This document shows positions 1 to 7,770 of a DNA stretch of 19,102 bases, piece after piece. Origin of the DNA: SLAN01 sp046545955 (GTDB lineage: Bacteria; Spirochaetota; Spirochaetia; DSM-27196; SKKC01). Position 1 is the first letter of the stretch, and each line of letters begins with the position of its first letter. The notes under the pieces are model-generated. The model saw only the letters and a list, made by a program, of their open reading frames with translations, was not told the origin of the DNA and did no database searches. The stretch lies in contig JBKGYS010000035.1 in assembly GCA_046545955.1 (NCBI GenBank), positions 1 through 19,102 on the forward strand, given 5' to 3'. Both the position numbers and the translations under genes were made by a program.

Positions 1-316
1 CGACGAGTTCAGACTCCTGCGACAACTCGACGAGGTAACCGGCGCCGCGCATATCACCGGAGGTGGAATCCGCGGAAACGTCGGCCGAATTCTTCCCGAG
101 AATCTTACAATGAGGATAGACCAGGAGTGGAAGCCACCCGACATCTTCGGCACCATTCAAGAATACGGCGGAATCTCGGACGAGGAAATGTACCGTGTAT
201 TCAATATGGGGATTGGCGTAGTCATAGTAATTGACGGGGGTACGGCGGATCTCTTCGAGTCGAATATAGACGGTCACTTCCCCGCCTTTCCCATAGGAAC
301 GGTGGTGCGGCGATAA
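1..316 (+). CDS. purM: Phosphoribosylformylglycinamidine cyclo-ligase (AIR synthetase), C-terminal part
   Basis: This is the 3' end of a gene that begins before the window; the first complete codon is at base 2 and the TAA stop is at 314-316. PurM closes the imidazole ring of formylglycinamidine ribonucleotide to give aminoimidazole ribonucleotide, using ATP, in cytosolic de novo purine synthesis. The visible ~104 residues carry the family's C-terminal signatures: HITGGGIRGNVGRILPE near the start, and EMYRVFNMGIGVVIV about 35 residues from the end, equivalent to the usual EMxRTFNMGIGM. The purN ATG starts on the last base of the stop codon (TAATG), so translation of the two genes is probably coupled. 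Nothing suggests damage; the gene is cut only by the window edge. Confidence 0.95.
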   Translation, partial: DEFRLLRQLDEVTGAAHITGGGIRGNVGRILPENLTMRIDQEWKPPDIFGTIQEYGGISDEEMYRVFNMGIGVVIVIDGGTADLFESNIDGHFPAFPIGTVVRR

Positions 317-993
317 TGGCAGCAAAAACGAATGCAAGCGTGATAATACTCGCCAGTGGCAATGGTTCCAACGCGCGGGCGATTGCTACTAACTCCGATC
401 TTGCGTCCCGGATCGCAGCGGTGGTAAGCGACCGAAAGAACAGTCGCGTGCTCGATTGGGCGACCAAAGCGGGGTATGTCTCGACGCATGTTTCGCTCGA
501 CGGGTGTCGGCGAGACCGCGCGGATCAGATTCTTCTCGACACGATTCGACCGTTCGAGCCGACGCTCATCGTTCTTGCGGGATTCATGCGGATTCTCGGA
601 TCGCGGTTCGTCGACGAATACGAAGGGAGAATCGTAAACATTCATCCATCGCTTCTCCCTGAGCATCCCGGTCTCAACGCCATAGAACGCAGCTGGAATG
701 CCGGCGACCGACGTATAGGAATAACCGTACATCTTGTCGACCACGGTGTGGATACCGGCCCGACGCTTGCCAAAGCGTCGCTACCCCGGGAGCGCTTCGC
801 CGATCTCTCCGCCGCGGTGGAAGGGATACACGAGCTCGAGCACTCCCTGTATCCGGCCGTGATTGCCGAAATGCTCTCCCGGGTGTCGTCCGGGCATGTC
901 GGGTCCGACTCTTTCTCGCTTCCGTCTTCGACGTTGCGAGCCGTGCTTCCGCCTCACGCGCAGCTGGACATGCCGAAGGAAGCCCCAGAATGA
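316..993 (+). CDS. purN: Phosphoribosylglycinamide formyltransferase (GAR transformylase)
   Basis: The product (225 aa) transfers a formyl group from 10-formyltetrahydrofolate to glycinamide ribonucleotide in de novo purine synthesis. The N-terminal phosphate-binding loop is ASGNGSN (residues 13-19). The folate/catalytic region LAGFMRIL is followed by IVNIHPSLLPEHPGL, giving the catalytic pair Asn108 and His110. The third catalytic residue, Asp146, lies in GITVHLVDHGVDTGP, with the same 38-residue spacing from the Asn as in E. coli PurN. About 20 residues at the C-terminus (after SLPSSTL) extend past the usual end and look unstructured. The ATG overlaps the purM stop by one base, and purD starts 25 bases downstream. 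It is the monofunctional folate-dependent type, not PurT or a PurN-PurH fusion. Confidence 0.95.
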   Translation: MAAKTNASVIILASGNGSNARAIATNSDLASRIAAVVSDRKNSRVLDWATKAGYVSTHVSLDGCRRDRADQILLDTIRPFEPTLIVLAGFMRILGSRFVDEYEGRIVNIHPSLLPEHPGLNAIERSWNAGDRRIGITVHLVDHGVDTGPTLAKASLPRERFADLSAAVEGIHELEHSLYPAVIAEMLSRVSSGHVGSDSFSLPSSTLRAVLPPHAQLDMPKEAPE

Positions 994-1018
994 GAACACT
1001 ACAGAATGAGGAGACGAT

Positions 1019-2287
1019 ATGAGAGTACTTGTCCTCGGACGGGGCGGTCGCGAACACGCGCTTGCCTGGAAGTTTTCCCGAAGCAATCGCATTACCGGTC
1101 TCTTCTGTGCTCCGGGAAACCCCGGCACGGCGACGCTTGGCACGAATCTCGATCTTTCCGAAGACGACGTCTCCGGTATTGTGGAGGCCGTGCGGAAGTA
1201 CAGCATCGACTTGGTGTTCGTAGGTCCCGAAGCGCCCCTCGCCGAAGGCGTCGTGGACCACCTTAATAGGCATAAGATCGCGGTCATCGGTCCGCACCGT
1301 GAAGCCGCGCGTCTTGAAGGCAGCAAACTCTTCGCGAAGGAATTCATGAATACCCACGGCATTCCGACGGCTACCGCATCGATTGTTACGAACCAGTCGG
1401 AACTCGATTCCTTTCTTGCCGAAAACCCGGGGCCCATAGTGGTCAAGATGGATGGCCTTGCCTCGGGCAAAGGGGTGGCAGAGTTTAACGGATCGGCAAG
1501 CTCGCGAGCATTTGCCATTGACGCCCTAAAAAAGGGTCCGGTACTCCTGGAAGAGCGCTTATCCGGTTACGAAATCAGCGTTTTTGTTGTCACCGACGGA
1601 AGAGGGTATCGCATTCTTCCTCCGAGCGCAGACTACAAGAAAGCAGGAGAGAAGGGTTCCGGGCCGAATACGGGAGGAATGGGTGCGATCGCGCCGGTTC
1701 CCTGGCTCGACGAGGAGACGTGGACATCGGTTGTAAACAACGTGGTTACACCGACGGTCGAAGGCCTTGCGTCCTCAGGTCTCATGTACACGGGTCTGCT
1801 TTATATCGGAGTCATGGTTACCGACCGTGGCCCGAGAGTCCTCGAGTACAACGTACGCTTCGGTGACCCCGAAACGCAGGTCGTTTTACCACTCCTTCGC
1901 GCGGACCTTCTCGATATCTGCGACGCGATGTTAAACGGGACGATAGATAGACTTCGTCTCGAAACCGACGATGTGTATTCTATCGGAATTGTTGTTGCCA
2001 GCCCTGGCTATCCCGGTTCATACCCAAGCGGGCAGGAAGTGACGTTCACCGATCCGAGCGCCAACAGCCTGTCACCGCGTGACATCGACAGGCTCGTCTT
2101 TCACTCGGGCACCACGATCGGCGACGACGGCAATCTTGTCACTGCGGGAGGACGCTGCTTCACCTGCGTATACCGGGATTCCGACATTGTGCGCGCGCGT
2201 GCGGGCGCATACGAGCTCGCGCAGACGATTCACTTCCAGGGAGCATGGTTTCGCGGCGATATCGCCTCCCGTGTGTTCGGCTCGTGA
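1019..2287 (+). CDS. purD: Phosphoribosylamine--glycine ligase (GAR synthetase)
   Basis: The product (422 aa, normal family length) joins glycine to phosphoribosylamine with ATP, the step just before PurN. The N-terminal domain opens with VLVLGRGGREHALAWKF, close to the family's GxGGREHA signature. The ATP-grasp domain shows VVKMDGLASGKGV, then LEERLSGYEISVFVV, then the GPNTGGMGAIAP loop and EYNVRFGDPETQ, which supplies the metal-binding acidic and Asn residues. The C-terminal domain contains the usual SPGYPGSYPSG turn. The start is supported by a GAGGA ribosome-binding site at 1008-1012, seven bases ahead of the ATG. The gene is last in a purM-purN-purD run on the plus strand and meets a minus-strand gene tail-to-tail. 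Confidence 0.96.
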   Translation: MRVLVLGRGGREHALAWKFSRSNRITGLFCAPGNPGTATLGTNLDLSEDDVSGIVEAVRKYSIDLVFVGPEAPLAEGVVDHLNRHKIAVIGPHREAARLEGSKLFAKEFMNTHGIPTATASIVTNQSELDSFLAENPGPIVVKMDGLASGKGVAEFNGSASSRAFAIDALKKGPVLLEERLSGYEISVFVVTDGRGYRILPPSADYKKAGEKGSGPNTGGMGAIAPVPWLDEETWTSVVNNVVTPTVEGLASSGLMYTGLLYIGVMVTDRGPRVLEYNVRFGDPETQVVLPLLRADLLDICDAMLNGTIDRLRLETDDVYSIGIVVASPGYPGSYPSGQEVTFTDPSANSLSPRDIDRLVFHSGTTIGDDGNLVTAGGRCFTCVYRDSDIVRARAGAYELAQTIHFQGAWFRGDIASRVFGS

Positions 2288-2380
2288 TCGGCACGTGAGA
2301 CGCACGCGGGCTCGGGCGACACTCATTGACATTGATCGCGGCATGACACACCGCAATTCAGTTCCGGACGCAGCGTACGC
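2288..2380. other. Convergent intergenic junction (purD / rlmB ends)
   Basis: These 93 bases separate two genes whose 3' ends face each other. I see no GC hairpin followed by a T-run on either strand. A perfect 10-base palindrome, AGCGTACGCT, lies at 2372-2381 and touches the rlmB stop codon, but it has no loop and is not a terminator by itself. Confidence 0.4.
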
Positions 2381-3169
2381 TCAGGTTCTGCGCACCTGGA
2401 ACTCGTAGAGAATAATTCCGGTAGCGACCGACACATTCAAGCTGTCGACAACGCCGTACCCCGGGATGGAAAGCATTGCGTCACAGGCATCTCGGACGTT
2501 CGGCCTAAGCCCCTGCCCTTCACTCCCAACGACAACGACCGCAGGCTCGTTTAGTACCGCCCGATTACAGCTTTCCCCGCCCGCATCCGTTCCGTAGATC
2601 CAGTAGCCGGCGGAGGCAAGCGCGCGAAGCGACCTTGCGAGATTCACCACACTACACATCCGCACGTGCAATGCAGCTCCCGCGCTCACATGAATGACTG
2701 CATCGTTGATTGCAGCGCTCCGGCGGGTCGGTATAACGACAGCAGTCACCCCGAACCAGTTGCAACTTCGAAGAATCGCCCCGACATTGTGAGAGTCCTG
2801 CACCTGATCAAGCGCTATAACGACGCCTTTGGCCTCATTCGCTTCCGCGCGGAGATCCTCGAGTTTCACCCACAGACCGGAGGTACCGTGGGCCGTCGGC
2901 CGGTTGTTAGCGCTCCCCGATGTGCCCCACCCTTGATCGCGTGTTCCCGGGCCAGAGCGAAACGCCGCTATACGAGCGCGCTCGTCACCCGTTTCCTTTC
3001 GTAGCTCGGCGCGCGTCACAATCCGTGTTCTTGCGGCTGTATTCCGAGCCTTCTCCGCGAGCTCTCTGGCCCGCGGGTGACCTTTCTCCAACAGCAACTC
3101 GCCGTCTGTCCCACGAAGTAACACACCCTCGATACCGTGTACGGATGTAAGCCACCCCTTGTCGTTCAC
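2381..3169 (-). CDS. TrmH/SpoU-family RNA 2'-O-methyltransferase (RlmB-like)
   Basis: This 262-residue SAM-dependent SPOUT methyltransferase probably methylates a ribose 2'-OH in 23S rRNA (RlmB-type), though a tRNA target cannot be excluded. Residues 1-60 resemble the small substrate-binding domain (SVHGIEGVLL). Residues 70-95 are a Gly/Ser/Asn-rich linker. The catalytic domain follows with motif 1 DSHNVGAILRSCNWFG (Asn128, Arg134), motif 2 VVVVGSEGQGL (214-221 region) and motif 3 SIPGYGVVDSLNVSVATGI, which forms the trefoil knot and SAM site. The start is GTG: the first four bases read GTGA, overlapping the TGA of the upstream repeat-protein gene, which points to coupled translation. It is the last gene of the minus-strand run. 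Confidence 0.88.
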   Translation of the reverse strand: MNDKGWLTSVHGIEGVLLRGTDGELLLEKGHPRARELAEKARNTAARTRIVTRAELRKETGDERARIAAFRSGPGTRDQGWGTSGSANNRPTAHGTSGLWVKLEDLRAEANEAKGVVIALDQVQDSHNVGAILRSCNWFGVTAVVIPTRRSAAINDAVIHVSAGAALHVRMCSVVNLARSLRALASAGYWIYGTDAGGESCNRAVLNEPAVVVVGSEGQGLRPNVRDACDAMLSIPGYGVVDSLNVSVATGIILYEFQVRRT

Positions 3170-3666
3170 TCTTCACCGTACTCCTCGACGCGGTCCATGG
3201 TACCGTCGTGATTGGTATCCTGCTCAAACCCGCTTACATTCGTGCCATCCTGCACGTATACCCGCAGATCTACGCGCCTGTCACCGCTGGTGTCTATGTC
3301 GTGTTGATACAGCTCGCCCTGATCGTAATAGTAGAAGTTATCGTAATAGCCGTCGCCCGAATAATCCATGGCAGCCCGTAAAAGTCGATTCTGCTTGTCC
3401 ACGATGACCGCGTAGTCATCCTGCCCGTCTTCATTGGAATCGATGGCTTCCCACATATCCGACATTTCGTCCGGATCGAACACAGGCGATTCAGGGAGGG
3501 AAACAGAGTCGGGATCGACAGCGTAGTCCGGCGGCTCCTCGAGCGGCTCTTCCAGCGGTCGCGGCTCTTCGTCACTCACAGACGGTTCACCTTGCTGTGC
3601 CCATACCAAAAAACCGGAACACAGGAAAAGCCCTAAACACGCCGCTGTCACAAGTCTCATTCGCAT
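3166..3666 (-). CDS. Secreted Asp-rich four-repeat protein, EF-hand/dockerin-like calcium-binding motifs
   Basis: I do not recognise a named family. From the ATG at 3666 the product is 166 aa. It begins with a signal peptide (MRMRLVTAACLGLFLCSGFLVWA, written here as two parts: basic start, then a hydrophobic stretch) with likely signal peptidase I cleavage after VWA. An acidic Pro/Glu-rich linker follows (residues ~28-70). Four units then each open with an Asp-rich loop: DSNEDGQDD (76-84), DYSGDGYYD (101-109), DTSGDRRVD (125-133) and DTNHDGTMD (150-158), at a steady ~25-residue spacing. The loops match the DxNxDGxxD calcium-loop pattern of dockerin, thrombospondin-3 and EF-hand repeats, so divalent-metal binding outside the cytoplasm is inferred. 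AAGGAG lies 13 bases ahead of this ATG. The longer reading from 3720 lacks a ribosome-binding site and would put 18 odd residues before the signal peptide. The gene overlaps the methyltransferase by four bases. Confidence 0.72.
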   Translation of the reverse strand: MRMRLVTAACLGLFLCSGFLVWAQQGEPSVSDEEPRPLEEPLEEPPDYAVDPDSVSLPESPVFDPDEMSDMWEAIDSNEDGQDDYAVIVDKQNRLLRAAMDYSGDGYYDNFYYYDQGELYQHDIDTSGDRRVDLRVYVQDGTNVSGFEQDTNHDGTMDRVEEYGEE

Positions 3667-3822
3667 ACGTCGCAACACACTCCTTCTTCGAAGGATATCG
3701 GCGGTAAAGACGACAAACATTACCGATCGCGCTCTGAATATGCGTGACTACACGACGAACGTGGTCTGTGATAAGGGATCAGGCGAACCGCGCTTGAAGC
3801 TCAACGTGCGGACACTGTTGCG

Positions 3823-4950
3823 TTACAGCCGCGAGAGACGAACCGGGTCCGGATCCGACTCTTCACCCTGCACTTCGGCGAGCTCTTTCAGAAGATTCTT
3901 TGCCTTGTGGTTCAGCTTCTCCGGCACACGCACCTGGATCTTTACGTACATGTCTCCCCGGCGAGAGCTGTTGAGATGGGGAATTCCCTCGCCTTTCAGC
4001 CGAAGCACCTTGCCGGTCTGCGTCCCGCTCGGGACTCGAACCTTAACGCGCCTGCCGCCGAGGGTCGGTACATTCACCTCACCGCCTAACGCAGCCTGCG
4101 TGATACTGATCGGTATGAGGCAGTACACATCGTAACCGTCTCTCTCGAAGTACTCGTGTTCGCGTACTCGTACGAACACATATAGATCGCCCGGAGGGCC
4201 GCCGCTTGCCCCGGCGTCACCCTCGCCAGGTATATTGATCCGTTTCCCGCTGTCTATGCCGGCAGGGATTTTAACTGAGAGTTTACGGTGTTGCCGCTCT
4301 ACACCCGTTCCCCCGCACACCTTACACGGATTTTCAATAATCTGACCTTCGCCATTGCACGTGGGACATACTGTTGCTATCGAGAAGAACCCGGAACTGC
4401 GACGGACCTGACCGACACCACCGCAGGTCTCACACGTTCGACGACTCGCACCATCTTCCGCTCCGGTTCCACCGCAGGCGCCACAGGTAGCTTGTCGGTC
4501 GAACTCGATTTCCACCTCCGTACCGAACGCGGCATCCTCGAAAGAAATCTCGAGATCATAACGGAGATCCGACCCCCGACGAGCACTCGTGCGGCCACTC
4601 GAGCGGCCTCCCCGACGAGACCCACCACCGAAAAAGCTTCCAAAAATGTCGGAAAAGTCCGAAAAGATATCCTCGAAGTCGGAGAAACCCTGAGGACCGC
4701 CTCCGCCACCGCCGGCGGAGGCTCCATCGACACCCGCGAAACCGAACTGATCGTACGCCCGGCGACGGTTTTCGTCTGCGAGGACTTCGTAGGCTTCCGT
4801 TGCTTCCTTGAAAAGCTCCTCGGACTTCTGGTCACCCGGGTTCCGATCTGGGTGATGCTTAACCGCAAGCTTCCGGTACGCTTTTTTTATGTCATCCATG
4901 CTCGCGCCTTTGCTCAGCCCGAGCACTTCGTAGTAATCGCGTTTAGCCAC
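3823..4950 (-). CDS. dnaJ: Chaperone DnaJ (Hsp40, type I)
   Basis: This 375-residue co-chaperone delivers unfolded proteins to DnaK and stimulates its ATPase. All type I domains are present in order. The J domain covers residues 1-70 with HPD at 33-35, and a Gly/Phe-rich region spans ~70-125. The zinc-finger domain has four CxxCxGxG repeats: CGACGGTG (156), CETCGGVG (173), CPTCNGEG (195) and CKVCGGTG (209). The substrate-binding C-terminal domains extend to about 350. The start is GTG, chosen because it gives the canonical MAKRDYYEVLG opening. No strong ribosome-binding site precedes it, but the dnaK stop is only 18 bases upstream, so coupling is likely. It is the third gene of grpE-dnaK-dnaJ. 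Confidence 0.96.
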   Translation of the reverse strand: MAKRDYYEVLGLSKGASMDDIKKAYRKLAVKHHPDRNPGDQKSEELFKEATEAYEVLADENRRRAYDQFGFAGVDGASAGGGGGGPQGFSDFEDIFSDFSDIFGSFFGGGSRRGGRSSGRTSARRGSDLRYDLEISFEDAAFGTEVEIEFDRQATCGACGGTGAEDGASRRTCETCGGVGQVRRSSGFFSIATVCPTCNGEGQIIENPCKVCGGTGVERQHRKLSVKIPAGIDSGKRINIPGEGDAGASGGPPGDLYVFVRVREHEYFERDGYDVYCLIPISITQAALGGEVNVPTLGGRRVKVRVPSGTQTGKVLRLKGEGIPHLNSSRRGDMYVKIQVRVPEKLNHKAKNLLKELAEVQGEESDPDPVRLSRL

Positions 4951-4968
4951 GGTTATAGCCCAGTTGCC

Positions 4969-6912
4969 TTAATTTTTTTCGTCTTCGTCGACAACTTCGT
5001 AATCGACATCCTCGACGTTTTCGCTTTCGCCGCCGGCCGCCTGTTCGCCGCCACCGGCCTCCGTTCCACCGGCTCCAGCATCGGCCTGCTCGCCAGCGGC
5101 CTGCTCTCCACCGCTTTGCTTATACACTTCCTCGGCAAGCTTGTGCGACGCCTGCTTCAACGCCTCGCTCTTGGCTTTGATGTCGTCCGGATCACCGCTA
5201 TCGAGCGACCCCCGAAGCGCACTGATCGCCTCGTTGATCTGCTTCTTGTCCTCTTCGGTGATCTTGTCACCGTAGTCGCTCAAGCTCTTTTCGGTGGAAT
5301 AGATGAGGCTATCTGCCTCGTTGCGCGCTTCCGCAGCCTCTTTTGCGCGTCGGTCATCCTCGGCATGCTGTTCAGCATCCTTGACCATTTTGTTGATCTC
5401 CTCTTCCGAGAGACCAGAACTGGATTCGATACGAATCTTCTGCTCCTTGCCGGTACCGAGGTCCTTTGCAGAAACGTGCACAATACCGTTCGCATCGATA
5501 TCGAAGCTGACTTCGATTTGCGGTACTCCACGCGGAGCAGGAGGAATTCCTACAAGATCAAACCGGCCGAGTGTCCGATTCTGACTGGCCATTTCCCGCT
5601 CACCCTGGAGAACGTGAATACTGACCGCAGTCTGATTGTCGGCCGCCGTCGAGAAGATCTGACTTTTGCGAGTCGGGATTGTTGTATTGCGCTCGATAAG
5701 CTTCGTAAAGACTCCACCGAGCGTCTCGATTCCCAGAGAAAGCGGGGTAACGTCGAGAAGAAGAACGTCCTTCACATCGCCCCCGAGAATACCACCCTGT
5801 ATAGCGGCTCCGATTGCAACCACTTCGTCCGGATTGACACCCTTATGGGGATCACGGCCGAAAAGTTCCTTTACCAGCCGCTGAACCGAGGGGATACGAG
5901 TCGACCCACCGACGAGAATGACCGCATCGATATCCGATGCGCTCACCCCTGCATCCTTAAGCGCGCTCTGGCACGGTCCCTTCGACTTCTCGACAAGCTC
6001 ATTGACCATCTGCTCAAACTTGGAACGGCTGAGAGTATACTGCAGATGCTTCGGGCCGGAATTGTCAGCGGTAATGAACGGAAGATTAATCTCGGTACTC
6101 TGCGTTGTGGACAACTCTTTCTTCGCTTTCTCAGCGGATTCTCTCAGGCGCTGAAGCGCCATACGATCCTGAGAAAGGTCGATTCCATAGTCGTTTTTGA
6201 AGTTGCTTACCAGCCAGTCGATAATCTTCTGGTCAAAGTTGTCGCCGCCAAGGTGTGTATCCCCGTTCGTACTTTTAACCTCGAAGACCCCATCGCCGAG
6301 CTCGAGGATAGAAATATCGAACGTACCACCGCCGAGGTCATACACCGCGATCCGCTCTTCGTTCTTTTCTTTGCCGAAACCGTACGCAAGCGCGGCAGCG
6401 GTCGGTTCGTTTACAATGCGCTTGACCTCGAGCCCTGCGATTCTGCCGGCATCCTTGGTTGCCTGACGCTGAGAATCGTTAAAATAGGCGGGAACGGTAA
6501 TAACCGCCTCGGTCACGGTCTCGCCAAGGTAGTCCTCGGCCGTTTCCTTCATCTTCTGCAGTACTGCCGCGGAGATCTCAGGGGGTGTATACTGCTTGTG
6601 TCCGGCATCGACCTTCACGCCGCCATTTCCATCGTTGACGACTTTGTACGGAACCATGCCGATTTCCTGCTCCACCTCTTCGAAACGACGCCCCATAAAC
6701 CGCTTGATCGAATACACGGTATTCTCGGGGTTGGTCACCACCTGATTCTTGGCAGGCTGACCGACAAGGCGTTCACCCTTCGAGGTGTACGCTACCATGG
6801 AGGGCGTGGTTCGCTGCCCTTCCGCATTCTGTATAACGGTAGGCTCTCCGCCTTCCATGATCGCGATACAGGAGTTCGTTGTTCCGAGGTCTATTCCGAT
6901 TATCCTACCCAT
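4969..6912 (-). CDS. dnaK: Chaperone DnaK (Hsp70)
   Basis: This 647-residue ATP-dependent Hsp70 folds and protects cytosolic proteins with DnaJ and GrpE. The nucleotide-binding domain shows GIDLGTTNSCIAIMEGG at the N-terminus, RIVNEPTAAALAYGFG, then DLGGGTFDISILELG and VGGSTRIPSVQ. The interdomain linker and start of the substrate-binding domain read DVLLLDVTPLSLGIETLGG. The C-terminal tail is Gly/Ala/Glu-rich and ends in an acidic VDYEVVDEDEKN, equivalent to the EEVKDD-type tail. An AAGGAG ribosome-binding site lies about 11 bases before the ATG. The 45-base spacer from grpE is AT-rich. A long open frame on the opposite strand is a shadow. Confidence 0.98.
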   Translation of the reverse strand: MGRIIGIDLGTTNSCIAIMEGGEPTVIQNAEGQRTTPSMVAYTSKGERLVGQPAKNQVVTNPENTVYSIKRFMGRRFEEVEQEIGMVPYKVVNDGNGGVKVDAGHKQYTPPEISAAVLQKMKETAEDYLGETVTEAVITVPAYFNDSQRQATKDAGRIAGLEVKRIVNEPTAAALAYGFGKEKNEERIAVYDLGGGTFDISILELGDGVFEVKSTNGDTHLGGDNFDQKIIDWLVSNFKNDYGIDLSQDRMALQRLRESAEKAKKELSTTQSTEINLPFITADNSGPKHLQYTLSRSKFEQMVNELVEKSKGPCQSALKDAGVSASDIDAVILVGGSTRIPSVQRLVKELFGRDPHKGVNPDEVVAIGAAIQGGILGGDVKDVLLLDVTPLSLGIETLGGVFTKLIERNTTIPTRKSQIFSTAADNQTAVSIHVLQGEREMASQNRTLGRFDLVGIPPAPRGVPQIEVSFDIDANGIVHVSAKDLGTGKEQKIRIESSSGLSEEEINKMVKDAEQHAEDDRRAKEAAEARNEADSLIYSTEKSLSDYGDKITEEDKKQINEAISALRGSLDSGDPDDIKAKSEALKQASHKLAEEVYKQSGGEQAAGEQADAGAGGTEAGGGEQAAGGESENVEDVDYEVVDEDEKN

Positions 6913-6957
6913 GCTCGTAAGCTCCTTCTCTTTATTTACGTAATAAAAATATAACGA

Positions 6958-7638
6958 TTATTCGCCATTTCCGGCACCATCGGATGATTCCGGACCACTT
7001 TCGGACTCACCATTCTGCTCCGGCACCGCGACTTTAACCATAGACGATCGCAATACCTTGTCATGCAGATAGTAGCCCTTTTGAAAGTCTTCGAGTACAA
7101 CGGATGTTTTGATACTGGGATCCGGCTCAGCGGTAACCGCCTCGTGGCACTGCGGATCGAATTCCTGGCCCTCGGCTTCAATACGCTTGAGACCCCACTT
7201 CCGCTCCAGCATGCCGGTAAACTGCTTCTCTATAAGCTTCACGCCGTCGTGAAAGGCGTCAAAATCCCGCGACTCTTCGGCGGACTTAATCGCACGTTCA
7301 AAGTCATCAATCACCGGCAGTATGTCAAGCATGAGATCCTTATTGGCGAACTTTGCCGCCTCTTCCTTCTCACGCTGCATACGCTTGCGAAAGTTATCGA
7401 AATCCGCCTGCTTTCGCAGGTACTGCTCTTTTAGCTCGCTATTCTCCGCTTCAAGTGCCGCGACCTTTGCTTCGAGTTCAGCCACCTTATCGGAAGCGGC
7501 CGTTTCCTCGCGTCCATTATCCTGCCGATCGTCCTCGGCCATCTGCGACGCATCGCCGGTCTCAGTGGTATCCTCGCTGTGGGCGTACGTATCCTCAGCA
7601 TCGCGATATTCGCTCTGCTTTTCCTCTGATTGTGACAT
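6958..7638 (-). CDS. grpE: Nucleotide exchange factor GrpE
   Basis: The product (226 aa) releases ADP from DnaK and acts as a thermosensor. The first ~60 residues are acidic and low-complexity (rich in Glu, Asp and Ser). A long coiled-coil helix follows (KVAELEAKVAALEAENSELK and on) through the FDNFRKRMQREKEEAAKFAN segment. The C-terminal beta domain carries the GrpE signature, including EFDPQCHEAV and the run ending KGYYLHDKVLRSSMVKV. The start is well supported by AGAGGAAG just before the ATG. It is the first gene of the chaperone operon, behind a sigma70-type promoter; hrcA, often found just upstream in other bacteria, is absent here. Confidence 0.95.
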   Translation of the reverse strand: MSQSEEKQSEYRDAEDTYAHSEDTTETGDASQMAEDDRQDNGREETAASDKVAELEAKVAALEAENSELKEQYLRKQADFDNFRKRMQREKEEAAKFANKDLMLDILPVIDDFERAIKSAEESRDFDAFHDGVKLIEKQFTGMLERKWGLKRIEAEGQEFDPQCHEAVTAEPDPSIKTSVVLEDFQKGYYLHDKVLRSSMVKVAVPEQNGESESGPESSDGAGNGE

Positions 7639-7683
7639 GTCTTCCTCTGGTTTAATTCAATGGGGGTTTTCAGGCTTCCCTAT

Positions 7684-7713
7684 AATTTAGCTAACCGTAG
7701 CTTCACAGGTCAA
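7684..7713 (-). promoter_or_regulatory. Sigma70-type promoter of grpE-dnaK-dnaJ
   Basis: On the minus strand, TTGACC (7708-7713) is followed by an 18-base spacer and TAAATT (7684-7689), the latter running into ATA. The -10 element ends about 45 bases before the grpE ATG, leaving a short leader with a good ribosome-binding site. It resembles a housekeeping promoter, not a dedicated heat-shock sigma promoter. Confidence 0.6.
7689..7702 (-). promoter_or_regulatory. Inverted repeat inside the grpE promoter (possible operator)
   Basis: A perfect inverted repeat, AGCTA-CGGT-TAGCT, fills the downstream part of the -35/-10 spacer and overlaps the first base of the -10 element. A repressor bound here would block RNA polymerase. 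It does not resemble CIRCE (TTAGCACTC-N9-GAGTGCTAA). The arms are only five bases, so chance is possible. Confidence 0.35.
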
Positions 7714-7770
7714 GCGTACCACACGGTGAGGCGGCCAATACACAGCCGATGCCCGGATACATCGACCTAT

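Noticed and set aside
3667..3720. Longer start for the Asp-repeat protein at 3720
   Set aside because: There is no ribosome-binding site before it, while AAGGAG precedes the 3666 ATG, which also gives a normal signal peptide.
3721..3822. Intrinsic terminator after dnaJ
   Set aside because: Only a 4-bp stem (CACG/CGTG) is visible with no T-run, so nothing can be claimed.
4288..6954. An 888-residue open frame on the plus strand across dnaJ and dnaK
   Set aside because: It is antisense to two intact, canonical chaperone genes, has no ribosome-binding site and no recognisable domain. Long antisense frames opposite dnaK are a known artefact and have been misannotated as a glutamate dehydrogenase in the past.
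7639..7680. A CCCCCATT sequence upstream of grpE resembling a sigma32 -10 box
   Set aside because: No CTTGAAA-type -35 lies at the right distance, and spirochaetes are not known to me to carry RpoH. The TTGACC/TAAATT promoter explains the region better.
7639..7770. CIRCE operator before the chaperone operon
   Set aside because: I looked for TTAGCACTC-N9-GAGTGCTAA and partial forms on both strands and found none.
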